64,000 nucleotides of DNA from Actinomycetota bacterium (GTDB lineage: Bacteria > Actinomycetota > Geothermincolia > Geothermincolales > RBG-13-55-18): NCBI GenBank assembly GCA_014360655.1, contig JACIXC010000008.1, positions 1-64,000 on the forward strand. The letters run 5' to 3'. Numbering within the stretch: position 1 is the first letter of the stretch; each line of letters begins with the position of its first letter. Both the position numbers and the translations under genes were made by a program. Of the stretch, positions 1-8,950 are shown piece by piece. The notes below the pieces were generated by a model. It ran no database searches, was not told the DNA's origin, and was given only the letters and a program-made list of their open reading frames with translations.

Positions 1-401
1 ACGCTGGAGGAAGAAAGGCGGATGCCGTAGTCCCTCTTGAGGATCACCGCTATCTTGTGCTTGGACCAGGCGGGGTGCTCTCTCCTTAAGTCGCAGATGA
101 GCTGGATCGTCTGCCAGGGGATCTCCGAGACCCTTTTCCTTTTCGGGGTGCGGGGGAGGTCCTCCAGTCCCCTGAGGCCCCGTTTCAGGTACCTCTTCAG
201 CCACTTGTAGAAGGTGGTGGGGGAGATGGCGAAGTGGCGGCAGGTCATCCTGGCATTTCCGCAGCTGCGAAAGTGCTCTATCCAGCGCAGCCTCCTTCTG
301 GCCTCCCTGGAGAGGACCTCGCCCATCATTCTCTCCAACTCCCATTGATGGGGAAGCCTGGTGTGGTAGATACTAGTAGTGGTTCCAACTGAACCCTTCA
401 T
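1..401 (-). CDS. IS481-type transposase, N-terminal part (runs off the window)
   Basis: Reading the minus strand from the ATG at 401 gives an uninterrupted frame of 133 codons that leaves the window at base 1. A strong Shine-Dalgarno (GGAGGTG) precedes the ATG. Residues about 45-75 form a helix-turn-helix with the wording typical of IS481 and related DDE integrases (CRHFAISPTTFYKWLKRY), followed by the usual G-L-x-G-L-x-D-x-x-R-x-P linker and a second Arg/Lys-rich helix ending near P-A-W-S-K-H-K-I. The DDE catalytic core would lie outside the window, so activity cannot be judged. This is a mobile element abutting the CoA-transferase region. Confidence 0.82.
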   Translation of the reverse strand, partial: MKGSVGTTTSIYHTRLPHQWELERMMGEVLSREARRRLRWIEHFRSCGNARMTCRHFAISPTTFYKWLKRYLKRGLRGLEDLPRTPKRKRVSEIPWQTIQLICDLRREHPAWSKHKIAVILKRDYGIRLSSSS

Positions 402-954
402 TTGGACACCTCCTTGCTCTGCTTCGTTTATCACAAAGCAAGTATAGGGGGTGTCCACCATGTTTATGAACCCGGGCAAGCCCATGACCGCGCTCAGTGC
501 CCCCGCTTTTGGGCGTGGGACGCCGCAGGCGGCGACGACGACGGCGTTCCTCCTGCGGCCATGCGGGGCCGAGGTGGGAGTTTCCCCGACACGTGGGTGG
601 GAACGGCGCGCGGGGCTTACCTTCCCATGTATGGTCCCGGGAGCGGCGTGAGAGGATGAGCGACGCGATCGTGCGACGCGATCGTGTAAAGAATAAGGTG
701 GGTTTGAGGAAAGATCTCCACAATGGGAGAGAAACGCCACCCGGGGATCACATTGCACATTCCCTCGATAAATGGTAATAGTATGTGGAGTGAAATATCG
801 TACGCAGCAGAGACGCAGTCAAATCGAGGAAAGTGATGGAGCAGGGCAAGGAGCAGGTCCCCGCGGTTCCGCGTTCCGCGGAGCCGTATGAATCCCCGCA
901 TGACCGGAACCTCCTATCCCTTCCATCCTGAGAACGAAAGCGGGAGGTAAGAGG
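402..954. other. Intergenic region containing the probable IS border
   Basis: No convincing gene lies in these 550 bases. The bases just upstream of the transposase start (about 430-470) contain TGTCCACCATGTTTATG, which resembles IS481-family termini in wording but points away from the transposase, so the exact border is unresolved. A perfect tandem duplication of the 13-mer CGACGCGATCGTG occupies 661-686. A Shine-Dalgarno for the next gene lies at about 943-950. Confidence 0.4.
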
Positions 955-2013
955 ATGAGTCACGCCAACGAAAGACTGTTCGACCACAAGCTGGCACGGG
1001 AATGGAAGATGAAGAAATCCCGCGCCGAAAAGGATAAGCGCATGGACCTGAAGGAGGCCGTCGCCACCCTGGTGGAGGACGGGGACTCCCTCATCGAGAC
1101 GGGCTTTTCCTACGTGCGCGGTCCCATGGCCGCCTACTGGGAGATCGGCCGCCAGCGCAAGAAGGACCTGGTGGGGATATTCACCCCCGGGGGGATGAAC
1201 GCCGCCTGGCACGAGTTCGGGGGGCTGGAGGGCGCCCACGTGGCCTACGTGGGGGCGGAGATGCGCGGGCTGCTGATGCCCTTCCGGAGGGGGGTGCAGG
1301 AAGGAACCTTGAAGGTCTACTCCGAGTGGAGCCACGGCGGGCTGGCGCTCGCCCTGCGCGCCGCCGAACAGGGCGTGAACTACGTGGCCTGCAAGTCCAT
1401 GCTGGGCACGGACATCATGCGCACCAACCCCTATATCAAGGAGGCCAAAGACCCCTGGACGGGCGAGCCGGTATGCCTGGTGCCCGCCATGTACCCCGAC
1501 GTGGCCATCTTCCACGTCCACCACGCCGACAAGTACGGCAACAGCCGCATCTGGGGGCCGGCGGTCAACGACACGGCCATCGCCATCGCGGCGCGCAAGG
1601 TCATCGTCACCTGCGAGCGCATAGTGAGCACCGAGGACATCCGCTCCAATCCCTACCAGGTGATCATCCCCCATTACTGCGTGGACGCGGTGTGCGAGGT
1701 GCCCTTCGGCGCCTACCCCGGGGACATACCCGGCATGTACTTCTTCGACCGCCGCCTGCAGGAGCGGGTGATCCGGGTGGAGTGGAAGACCGTGGAGTCG
1801 ACCAGGGAATGGTACGAGAAGTACATCCTGGGAACCAAGGACCACTTCGAGATGATCCAGCTGGTGGCCGAGGAAGAGGGGATGAACGTGCTCGAGTACA
1901 TGAAGCGCCTGGAGCAGCTCTCCTGCGACGCCAGCTACTTCGGGCTGGGTTACTGGGGAGTCGGCGGGGAGCGTGAATGGAAATACGAGGAAGTGGCCAA
2001 GAGGGCCATCTGA
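955..2013 (+). CDS. CoA-transferase family I, alpha subunit (IpdA/GctA-like)
   Basis: 352 residues. The protein has the family I CoA-transferase alpha fold: an N-terminal G-F-S-Y-V-R-G-P nucleotide loop, a central SMLGTD segment and the Y-P-D-V-A-I-F-H-V-H-H-A-D-x-x-G-N core typical of glutaconate CoA-transferase A and IpdA. The closest families act in glutaconate metabolism or in opening the last steroid ring as a CoA thioester; the substrate cannot be told from sequence. The beta subunit follows after 13 bases, so the two are co-translated. The ATG at 955 has a GGGAGGTAAGAGG ribosome site. No other steroid or fatty-acid genes are adjacent, so the pathway is unresolved. Confidence 0.85.
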   Translation: MSHANERLFDHKLAREWKMKKSRAEKDKRMDLKEAVATLVEDGDSLIETGFSYVRGPMAAYWEIGRQRKKDLVGIFTPGGMNAAWHEFGGLEGAHVAYVGAEMRGLLMPFRRGVQEGTLKVYSEWSHGGLALALRAAEQGVNYVACKSMLGTDIMRTNPYIKEAKDPWTGEPVCLVPAMYPDVAIFHVHHADKYGNSRIWGPAVNDTAIAIAARKVIVTCERIVSTEDIRSNPYQVIIPHYCVDAVCEVPFGAYPGDIPGMYFFDRRLQERVIRVEWKTVESTREWYEKYILGTKDHFEMIQLVAEEEGMNVLEYMKRLEQLSCDASYFGLGYWGVGGEREWKYEEVAKRAI

Positions 2014-2026
2014 GGAGGGTTGCGAG

Positions 2027-2794
2027 ATGAGCGATATCCAATATACTCCACGGGAACTGCTGGCCTGCGTGGCGGCCAGGTTGATAAAGGACGGGGAAAG
2101 CGTGTTCGTGGGCACCGGCCTGCCCCTGGTGGGGGCCCTGCTGGCCAAGAAACTGCACGCGCCGAACATGATGGCCATCTACGAGTGCGGGGCGGTGGAC
2201 CCGGAGCCGCGGGTCCTCCCCTGGTCCGTCTCCTGTTCCTGGACACATTACAAGGCCCCCACCATCCTCTCCATGTCCTCGGTCTTCGGGCACAGCCGCG
2301 CCGGCTATGCGGACGTCGGCTTCCTGGGCGGGGCCCAGATCGACATGTACGGGAACATCAACGCCACCGTCATCGGCGATTACGAGCATCCCAGGGTGCG
2401 CCTCACGGGGTCGGGGGGCGCCAATGACATCGCCTCCCTTTGCGGCAGGGTCATCTTCATGGGCCTGCACCTGCCGGAGCGCTTCCCGGAGCGCGTCGAC
2501 TACATCACCACGCCGGGTTTCCTCGACGGCCCGGGGGCGCGGGAGCGCGCCGGCCTGGTGGGCGGAGGCCCCTGGAGGGTCATCTCCCACCTGGGGGTCA
2601 TGGGCTTCGACGAGGAGACCTGCCGTATGAAGCTCATCTCCTTCCATCCCGGGGTGACGCCTGAAGTCATCCAGCAGTTCACCGGGTTCGAGCTCATCAT
2701 CCCCGACGACGTGGAGGAGACCCCCAAGCCCACGGAGGAGGAGCTGCGCCTCCTGCGCGAGGAAGTCGACCCCTGCCAGCTCTTCTGCTTCTGA
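2027..2794 (+). CDS. CoA-transferase family I, beta subunit (IpdB/GctB-like)
   Basis: 255 residues from the ATG at 2027, chosen because AGGAGGG sits seven bases upstream; an in-frame GTG or ATG further upstream would overlap the alpha gene. The sequence opens with the expected G-x-G-L-P loop (G-T-G-L-P, residues 29-33). The YECGAVDP segment puts Glu53 at the position of the glutaconate-CoA-transferase catalytic Glu54, which favours a real transferase over an IpdB-type hydrolase. A G-G-A-Q-I-D-x-x-G-N-I-N motif is typical of the subunit. A strong hairpin terminator follows at 2832, so the operon is probably just these two genes. Confidence 0.85.
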   Translation: MSDIQYTPRELLACVAARLIKDGESVFVGTGLPLVGALLAKKLHAPNMMAIYECGAVDPEPRVLPWSVSCSWTHYKAPTILSMSSVFGHSRAGYADVGFLGGAQIDMYGNINATVIGDYEHPRVRLTGSGGANDIASLCGRVIFMGLHLPERFPERVDYITTPGFLDGPGARERAGLVGGGPWRVISHLGVMGFDEETCRMKLISFHPGVTPEVIQQFTGFELIIPDDVEETPKPTEEELRLLREEVDPCQLFCF

Positions 2795-2831
2795 GCCCGG
2801 GTGTGACGGGAAGCGAGCGGGCCATGTTTAA

Positions 2832-2861
2832 GGCCCGGGAGAGGGACCGCTCTCCCGGGCC
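2832..2861. terminator. Hairpin terminator after the CoA-transferase pair
   Basis: A perfect 12-bp stem (GGCCCGGGAGAG at 2832-2843 pairing with 2850-2861) with a six-base loop, followed by CTTTC. It lies between the plus-strand CoA-transferase pair and the convergent minus-strand anti-sigma gene. The T-tract is short, so termination may be only partly intrinsic. Confidence 0.65.
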
Positions 2862-3073
2862 CTTTCATGCCCGGCGTCTTCCCGGCGCAGGTCCGCCGGG
2901 CAAAGGAGGATAGAGGTGAACGGGGAAGGCACTTGGCTACCAGCCGTGCACCCGATGTCGTCCCCGGGCACCGGGCTTTCAGGCCGTTTCGCAGGCGCGG
3001 TATGCAGGCGATGAGAATTTCTGCAGGTTGCTTCAGCCGTATATCCGAGGGCGCATCAAGGTCGCCACGGACC

Positions 3074-4390
3074 TCAAGGAGCTTCCCAGACGATCCCGCC
3101 GGTGGTGCGCTCTACCGCCCACAGCCTCTTGGGTGGGACGAGGAAATCGCTCAGGTTGACTCCCTCCCTGGCCAGGGAGGCCCAGTCCCCATGCACGAGC
3201 AGCATGAGCTGCTCGTAGTTCAGGCGCTGCAGGGAGGCGACCACGTCGAGGCTGGTCCCCCCGGCGGCCAGCTCATCCAGGAAGGCATGGAACACCGCTT
3301 CCGCCCTTCCCGGCCCCGCCGCGAGTCCGGCGGGAACCCGCTCCCCCGCCGCGCCTGCATCGCTCTCGGAGGTATTGCCGTCCGCAACCCCCCCTCCCAT
3401 GCCGGTGTCGAACGTGGTACCCACGATGTCGGACGTCGGGCCCAGGTTGACGCCGGGAAGAAGACGATCGGCCAGGTCGCGGATGAGGGCCTCGCTCACC
3501 TTCAGGCTCTCTTCTCCTGCCGTGGCCGCCATGTGCATGGAGGGGGGGACCTCGGGGTCGGGGAAGAGGAGGTAATCCTCGGGGCCGCTGAGCGAGATGA
3601 GCCAGCATTCCCTCCCGTTCACCCGGGCCAGCTCCGCGTGGCAGGGGAGCAGGGGCGCCTCCTCCCGCCCCATGGCCGATGAGACGCACCTCTTCAGCTC
3701 CTCCGCGTCCTGACCCGCCGCGGTTGCCTGCGCTGCCAGGTCGTTCACGAGTCGTTCCTGCAGGACGGAGAGGGAGGCTTGCTGCGCGCCGGCCGCGAGC
3801 GGGTACCAGTAGGCGGAGTAGAAGGCGAGGCGTGACCCGAGGTCTTCACGGTAAGCAGCCAGCTCTGCGTCGGTGTAATCCCTGCCGGACACGGACAGGG
3901 TAGGCCGCACCGTAACGGCGCCCTCTGCCATGGGAATATTTTCCATAACGGCCATGTCTTCACCCGCCCCCGTGTCCCGTGACCGGACGCCCGGGGGCGC
4001 CTCCTCACCCCGGGGGGCTTCCTGGACCGTCACGGCGGGTTCGCGATGGCGGAGGAGAGGCCAGGCGATCCCCGTGGCGAGCAGGGCCAGGATGGCGACG
4101 GCGGCGATGCCCGCGGGAACGAGTTTGCGGGAGGAGACGTGGATGCGGGAGGTTGTGGGAGGAGAGGCCATCTCCTGCCGGAGGCGGTTGAGAAGCCGTC
4201 GCGTTTCCAGGTCCGTGGGCACCACGGCGGGAAGGTCCGCCAGGGCGCCCAGCAGAAACTTCATGCGGTCCAGGCTGTGCGCGCAGCGGAGGCAGGAACC
4301 CAGGTGGTTTCCCAGTTCCCCTGCCGTCCCGCCGTCCAGTTCCCCGTCCAGGTAGGGACCGATGAGCCTTTTCGCTTTCTTACACCTCAT
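3074..4390 (-). CDS. Membrane anti-sigma factor with zinc-finger (ZAS) domain and large unknown outer domain
   Basis: 438 residues. The N-terminus is a zf-HC2/ZAS anti-sigma domain: MRCKKAK, then the H-x3-C-x2-C signature in NHLGSCLRC. One transmembrane helix follows at about residues 93-112 (VPAGIAAVAILALLATGIA). The remaining 320 residues would lie outside the membrane and match no family I recognise; they include two acidic linkers and three cysteines. It sits directly downstream of the ECF sigma gene on the same strand, as expected for a cognate pair. The start region carries a near-duplicate of about 20 bases (CTCATGCCCGCATC twice, 4387-4425), and no clear Shine-Dalgarno is visible. Confidence 0.8.
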   Translation of the reverse strand: MRCKKAKRLIGPYLDGELDGGTAGELGNHLGSCLRCAHSLDRMKFLLGALADLPAVVPTDLETRRLLNRLRQEMASPPTTSRIHVSSRKLVPAGIAAVAILALLATGIAWPLLRHREPAVTVQEAPRGEEAPPGVRSRDTGAGEDMAVMENIPMAEGAVTVRPTLSVSGRDYTDAELAAYREDLGSRLAFYSAYWYPLAAGAQQASLSVLQERLVNDLAAQATAAGQDAEELKRCVSSAMGREEAPLLPCHAELARVNGRECWLISLSGPEDYLLFPDPEVPPSMHMAATAGEESLKVSEALIRDLADRLLPGVNLGPTSDIVGTTFDTGMGGGVADGNTSESDAGAAGERVPAGLAAGPGRAEAVFHAFLDELAAGGTSLDVVASLQRLNYEQLMLLVHGDWASLAREGVNLSDFLVPPKRLWAVERTTGGIVWEAP

Positions 4391-4505
4391 GCCCGCATCC
4401 CGTGGTCGATCTCATGCCCGCATCACGTGGCCTTCCCGTTCTTCTTCACCAGGCACTGCATTAGATGAAGGCGCCTTTCCATCTGTTCCCCCTCAAACCG
4501 TCTTC

Positions 4506-5141
4506 TCAATCCGTCTCCTCGCCGCCGATCTCCTCGCGGCACATCTCCTCACGGTACCCCTCCAGTTCCCCCGCCAGGCGCGCCCGGGCCCGGTTAAGGC
4601 GGGACTTGACCGTGCCGAGGTTTATGTCCAGGATCTCGGCCACCTCCTTGTAATTGCAGCCGCTGATGTCGTGCAGGTAGATCACTTCCTTGAACTTGGG
4701 CGGCAGCCTCCTGATCGCCTCCTGCACCTTCCTGCGCACCTCCTCCCTCTCCATGCTCTCCTCGGGGCCTTCGAGCCCCTCGTCGGGAAGGAGCTGCTCC
4801 ATCTCCGGCATGTCCTCGCCGGGGGATTCGGAGAGGGAGACGTGGCGGCGGGCGCGGCGCGCGTGGTCGTGGCAGGCGTTGAGCGATACGCGGTAGAGCC
4901 AGGTGGAGAACTTGGCCTCTCCGCGGAAGGAACCCAGCTTGCGCAGCAGCAGTATGAATACCTCCTGGCAGACGTCGGCGGCATCGTCGCGGTTTCCCAG
5001 CAGGCGGCAGGCCATGTTCAGGACCACGGGGTGGTAGCGCCTCACCAGCTCCTCGAAGGCCTCCCGGTCGCCCTCGAGAAACGCCCGCACCAGCTCCTCG
5101 TCCGGGAGCCCATGTCTTTCACCGCCTTCGTCATCGCGCAT
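4506..5141 (-). CDS. ECF-family RNA polymerase sigma factor (RpoE-like)
   Basis: About 211 residues. Region 2 is clear (E-L-V-R-R-Y-H-P, then D-D-A-A-D-V-C-Q-E-V-F, then F-S-T-W-L-Y-R-V), and region 4 is canonical (LPPKFKEVIYLHDISG then the helix-turn-helix Y-K-E-V-A-E-I-L and G-T-V-K-S-R-L-N-R-A-R). An acidic linker of about 40 residues separates them. I place the start at the ATG at 5141 because GAGG lies eight bases upstream; an ATG at 5147 and a TTG at 5171 are alternatives. The anti-sigma gene follows after 115 bases. The gene is divergent from iorA, and the sigma may control its own operon. Confidence 0.9.
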   Translation of the reverse strand: MRDDEGGERHGLPDEELVRAFLEGDREAFEELVRRYHPVVLNMACRLLGNRDDAADVCQEVFILLLRKLGSFRGEAKFSTWLYRVSLNACHDHARRARRHVSLSESPGEDMPEMEQLLPDEGLEGPEESMEREEVRRKVQEAIRRLPPKFKEVIYLHDISGCNYKEVAEILDINLGTVKSRLNRARARLAGELEGYREEMCREEIGGEETD

Positions 5142-5274
5142 GGTCATGTCCTCGCTTAACGGGCCGGGCAAGGTTTAGGTAATTTTAGCACAGGGTTTTG
5201 GCACGGGACCGGAGCGCCTCCCTCTCCCCCGGCCCGCCACCGGCCCGCGAGCGGCCGGCGCGGCCGAAATGCTG

Positions 5275-5283
5275 TGTTATAAT
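5275..5283 (+). promoter_or_regulatory. Extended -10 promoter for iorA operon
   Basis: TGTTATAAT is a perfect extended -10 element (TGn plus TATAAT). No good -35 box is visible, as is usual for extended -10 promoters. Transcription would begin near 5290, about 60 bases before the chosen iorA start. Confidence 0.55.
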
Positions 5284-5319
5284 GCCCTCGAAAAATGCCC
5301 TCGAAAAATGCCCTCGAAC
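5281..5319 (+). repeat. Three perfect 13-bp repeats in the iorA leader
   Basis: AATGCCCTCGAAA occurs at 5281-5293 and 5294-5306, with AATGCCCTCGAAC at 5307-5319. The array begins inside the -10 box and covers the predicted transcription start. Each unit carries an ATG, and 13-bp spacing puts the three ATGs in three different frames. Confidence 0.8.
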
Positions 5320-5351
5320 AAGGCGGCGGAGAGAGGAAAGAGGGGAAGGGG

Positions 5352-7154
5352 ATGGAAAAGGCCCTCCTTTCGGGGAACGAGGCGGTGGCCCTGGGCGCTT
5401 TCCACGCGGGGGTGCGTGTGGCGGCGGCTTATCCCGGTACCCCCTCCACCGAAATCCTGGAAGAACTTTCCAGGAACCCTGGTGTTTACTGCGAGTGGGC
5501 GCCCAACGAGAAGGTGGCCCTCGAGGTGGGGATCGGGTCCTGCCTGGGCGGTGCGCGCACCCTGGTGGCCATGAAGCACGTGGGGCTGAACGTGGCCGCC
5601 GACCCCTGGATGACCCTTCCCTACATCGGGGTCAACGCGGGCCTGGTGCTGGCGGTGGCGGACGACCCCGGCATGCATTCCTCCCAGAACGAGCAGGACA
5701 GCCGTTACTACGCCCGCATGGCGGGCGTCCCCATCCTCGAGCCCTCCGACAGCCAGGAGGCATACGATATGGTTAGGGCGGCCCTGGAGCTCTCCGAGAG
5801 ATACGATACCCCCGTCATGCTGCGCCTGGAGACGAGGGTGAGCCATTCCCGCGGCGTGGTGCGCTACCGCCGCGAGCGGCTGGAGGTGGACCTCCCCTAC
5901 GAGAAGGACGCAGTCAAGCGGGTGATGATCCCCGGGCACGCGCGCCTGCGCCATCCGGTGCTGCTCGGGCGCCTGGAGGAGCTGGCACGCGCGGCGGACG
6001 AATCCCCCTTCAACCGGGTAGAGATGAGGTCGCCCAAGGTGGGCCTCGTGACCTCCGGGGTGTGTTACCACTACGCGCGGGAGGCCTTCCCCGAGGCCTC
6101 CGTCATCAAGCTGGGCTTCCCCTACCCCTTTCCGGAGAGGACGCTGCGCGATTTCGCCTCCCACTTCCACCGCCTCTACGTGGTGGAGGAGCTGGAGCCC
6201 TTTCTCGAGGAGGGGCTCAAGGCCATGGGGCTGGACGTGGTGGGGAAGGCCAGGGTCCCCAGGGACGGCGAGCTCGACCCGGACCTGGTGGGGGAGAGCC
6301 TTGGAGAACTCATCGAGGCGGACAGCGGGATCAAGAACGGGGGATGGGACCGTCCGGAGGAGGGCACGCCCCTTCCGTCCGCGGCCGACCTGCCCGTGCG
6401 GCCCCCCGTGATGTGCCCGGGATGTCCCCACCGCGGCCTCTTCCACGTGCTCGCACGGCTGAAGCTGGTGGTTTCCAGCGACATCGGTTGCTACACCCTG
6501 AGCGTGCTGCCGCCTCTCTCCGGGATTGACTGCCAGGTCTGCATGGGGGCGGGCGTGGGCATGGCCCTGGGGCTGGAGAAGGCCTTCGCGAGCAGCGCGG
6601 CCAACGCGGAGAGGCGCGGCAGGGTGGTGGGCGTGCTGGGGGATTCCACCTTCATCCACGGCGGCATAGCGGGCCTCATCGACATGGTCTACAACCGCAC
6701 CACCTCGACGATCATCATCCTGGACAACCGCACCACGGCCATGACCGGTTTCCAGGACCATCCGGGGACGGGTAAGACCCTCATGGGAGAGGAGACCCAT
6801 GCCCTGGACCTGGAGGAGCTCTGCCGCGCGGTGGGGGTGGAGTCGGTGCGTGTCGTCGACCCCTGGGACCTGGCGGCGACGGAGGAGGCGGTGCGGGAGG
6901 AGGTGGACGCCGACCGCACCTCGGTGATCATCTCCAGGAGGGCGTGCACGCTGCGCGAACGAGCGGAGCGCCCCGCTTTCCGCGTGGAGGAGGAGGAATG
7001 CACGGGGTGCAAGAGATGCATGCGCCTGGGGTGCCCGGCCCTGGTAATGCGGGGAGACAAGGCATGGGTGGACGAGAGCCTGTGCGCCGGATGTTCCCTT
7101 TGCGCCCAGCTCTGCGGCGCGGAAGCCCTGCGGGAGGTGTGGGACCATGGCTGA
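5352..7154 (+). CDS. iorA: Indolepyruvate ferredoxin oxidoreductase, alpha subunit
   Basis: 600 residues. The enzyme oxidatively decarboxylates aryl-pyruvates (indolepyruvate, phenylpyruvate) to aryl-acyl-CoA, passing electrons to ferredoxin. The order is as in IorA: N-terminal pyrimidine-binding domain (GNEAVALGAFHAGVRVAAAYPGTPSTE), a central region, a thiamine-diphosphate-binding domain (GDSTFIHGG then NRTTAMTG), and a C-terminal two-cluster ferredoxin domain (CTGCKRC then CAGCSLCAQLC). The ATG at 5352 is preceded by AGGGGAAGGGG; upstream ATGs lie in the 13-bp repeats. It overlaps iorB by eight bases. The family is common in anaerobes and thermophiles that ferment aromatic amino acids. Confidence 0.93.
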   Translation: MEKALLSGNEAVALGAFHAGVRVAAAYPGTPSTEILEELSRNPGVYCEWAPNEKVALEVGIGSCLGGARTLVAMKHVGLNVAADPWMTLPYIGVNAGLVLAVADDPGMHSSQNEQDSRYYARMAGVPILEPSDSQEAYDMVRAALELSERYDTPVMLRLETRVSHSRGVVRYRRERLEVDLPYEKDAVKRVMIPGHARLRHPVLLGRLEELARAADESPFNRVEMRSPKVGLVTSGVCYHYAREAFPEASVIKLGFPYPFPERTLRDFASHFHRLYVVEELEPFLEEGLKAMGLDVVGKARVPRDGELDPDLVGESLGELIEADSGIKNGGWDRPEEGTPLPSAADLPVRPPVMCPGCPHRGLFHVLARLKLVVSSDIGCYTLSVLPPLSGIDCQVCMGAGVGMALGLEKAFASSAANAERRGRVVGVLGDSTFIHGGIAGLIDMVYNRTTSTIIILDNRTTAMTGFQDHPGTGKTLMGEETHALDLEELCRAVGVESVRVVDPWDLAATEEAVREEVDADRTSVIISRRACTLRERAERPAFRVEEEECTGCKRCMRLGCPALVMRGDKAWVDESLCAGCSLCAQLCGAEALREVWDHG

Positions 7155-7719
7155 CGTTGTCCTGGCGGGCGTGGGGGGCCAGGGGAACGTGCTCTCCGCC
7201 CGCATCCTGGCGGAGGTAGCCATGCAGGCAGGCTGGGACGTGAAGACCTCGGAGGTGCACGGCATGGCGCAGCGGGGAGGAAGCGTGGTATGCATGGTGC
7301 GCTGGGGAGAAGAGGTGCACTCCCCGCTCATCCCGCGGGGGAGGGCTGATTTCCTCCTGGCCTTCGAGCTCCTCGAGGGATTGCGATACCTTGAATACCT
7401 GCGCGCGGGGGGAACGGCGGTGGTCAACGACTACCGGCTGGACCCCCTCACGGTCCTGCGGGGAGACGCCCGCTACCCGGAGGATGCCCTGGAGCTAATA
7501 CGGGCACGTGCCGGCGAATGCGTGGTTCTCGACGCGCGGGAGGCGGCGTCGAGGGCGGGCAGCCCGCGCGCTATCGGCTCCTGCCTCCTCGGGGTCCTCT
7601 CCCGTTTTCTCGCTTTTCCCGAGGAGGCCTGGGACGGCGCCCTGCGCCGCCTGGTCCCCTCGCGTGCGTTGCAGTCCAACCTGGAAGCCTTTGCCATGGG
7701 CAGGGGAAAGGCGGTATAA
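7147..7719 (+). CDS. iorB: Indolepyruvate ferredoxin oxidoreductase, beta subunit
   Basis: 190 residues, the gamma-type catalytic partner of IorA. It opens with VVLAGVGGQGNVLSARILAE, the standard CoA-binding start of this subunit, followed by EVHGMAQRGGSV, which is diagnostic for IorB and related 2-oxoacid oxidoreductase gamma subunits. The ATG lies inside the end of iorA, so translation is coupled. The length is normal. The gpgS gene begins 83 bases downstream and could be cotranscribed. Confidence 0.93.
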   Translation: MADVVLAGVGGQGNVLSARILAEVAMQAGWDVKTSEVHGMAQRGGSVVCMVRWGEEVHSPLIPRGRADFLLAFELLEGLRYLEYLRAGGTAVVNDYRLDPLTVLRGDARYPEDALELIRARAGECVVLDAREAASRAGSPRAIGSCLLGVLSRFLAFPEEAWDGALRRLVPSRALQSNLEAFAMGRGKAV

Positions 7720-7802
7720 CGCCCGGCTCGGGCGCCGGCATCGGCCCCGGCGTGCAAAACACGTGCGCGGGAAGCGCCCGTGCCGCGATAAGGGGGTTTC
7801 CG

Positions 7803-8789
7803 GTGGGCAGGAAACTGGAGAAATGCGCCTGGTCGGAGGGGAACACCTTCCACAACTGCGAGTTCGAGGACCTGGAGCGACTGACGCGCCAGAAGGAGGA
7901 GGCGGGCATGACGGTTAGCGTCTGCCTCCCCAGCATGAACGAGGCCACCACCATAGGCCCCATCCTCGAGACCATACGGGAGCGATTGATGGAGGGGATC
8001 CCGCTGGTGGACCAGCTCTGCGTGGTCGACGGGGGCAGCCATGACGGGACAAGGCGGGTGGCGAAATCGGCGGGCGCGGAGGTTTACCTGCAGAAGGACA
8101 TCCTTCCCGGCACCTTCCAGCCCCTGGGGAAGGGGGACGCCCTGTGGAGGAGCCTCTTCTGCATGCGGGGGGATATCGTGGTGTGGGTAGACTCCGACAT
8201 CCGCAATTTCCACCCCCGTTTCATATACGGCATCGTGGGCCCCCTCCTCACGCGCCCCCACATCCGCTTCGTGAAGGGCTTTTACCAGCGTCCCATCCGA
8301 GCCGAGCACCGCCTGCTCCCCAGCGGTGGAGGCAGGGTGACGGAGCTGGTGGCCCGCCCCCTGCTCAGCTTCTTCTACCCCGAGTTGACCGCCCTCATCC
8401 AGCCCCTCTCGGGGGAGTACGGCGGCGAGAGGTCACTCCTGGAGAGGATACCCTTCTTCTCCGGTTACGGCGTGGAGATAGGCATGCTCATCGATATCTA
8501 CAATCGCTACGGAATGGATGTGATCGCCCAGGTGGACCTGGAGGAGAGGCAGCACCGCAACCAGACCCTTCCCGCCCTGGGAAGGATGTCGTTCCAGGTC
8601 ATGCAGGCCGTGTTCAAGCGCCTGCAGGAGGAGGGGAGGATGGCCTTCCGGCAGCCTTACAGCGTGGAGATGGCACAGGTGGACTACCGTGACGGTGAAT
8701 ACATCCTGGATAAGAGGATGCTGGCGGTGGAAGAAAGACCCCCCGCCGTCGAGTTGCGCGAGTACAGGGATCGTTTCGGGGGAGATTGA
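7803..8789 (+). CDS. gpgS: Glucosyl-3-phosphoglycerate synthase (GT81)
   Basis: 328 residues. It would transfer glucose from a nucleotide sugar to D-3-phosphoglycerate, the first step to glucosylglycerate, and in mycobacteria to methylglucose lipopolysaccharide. The GT-A fold is clear: VCLPSMNEATTIG, VVDGGSHDGT, the metal-binding D-S-D at residues 130-132 (VWVDSDIRN), F-V-K-G-F-Y-Q-R-P, and the GT81 signature G-G-G-R-V-T-E-L then L-S-G-E-Y-G-G. I chose the GTG at 7803 because A-G-G-G-G-G lies six to seven bases upstream and the resulting length matches the family. The following HAD phosphatase is the expected partner. Confidence 0.9.
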   Translation: MGRKLEKCAWSEGNTFHNCEFEDLERLTRQKEEAGMTVSVCLPSMNEATTIGPILETIRERLMEGIPLVDQLCVVDGGSHDGTRRVAKSAGAEVYLQKDILPGTFQPLGKGDALWRSLFCMRGDIVVWVDSDIRNFHPRFIYGIVGPLLTRPHIRFVKGFYQRPIRAEHRLLPSGGGRVTELVARPLLSFFYPELTALIQPLSGEYGGERSLLERIPFFSGYGVEIGMLIDIYNRYGMDVIAQVDLEERQHRNQTLPALGRMSFQVMQAVFKRLQEEGRMAFRQPYSVEMAQVDYRDGEYILDKRMLAVEERPPAVELREYRDRFGGD

Positions 8790-8950
8790 GGGTGGGCGGA
8801 ACCGGAAGGCAGGGCTTGCACGGGGCGTGCATGGGCGGAGGGAAGCGGGCGTGAGCGAAGGGAAGCGGAAGGGCGTGGTCGGGACTGGGCGGAGGCGGAC
8901 GATAAGGGTCCCGGCATGGGAGTCTCGCGGGAAGATAGAGGCGGGATGAA

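Noticed and set aside
748-2178. Long minus-strand frame opposite the CoA-transferase
   Set aside because: It runs antisense to a clear CoA-transferase gene, has no start site or known domain, and reflects GC-rich third positions.
5277-7427. 716-codon minus-strand frame opposite iorA
   Set aside because: It is a shadow of iorA: no ribosome site, His/Arg/Gly-rich nonsense.
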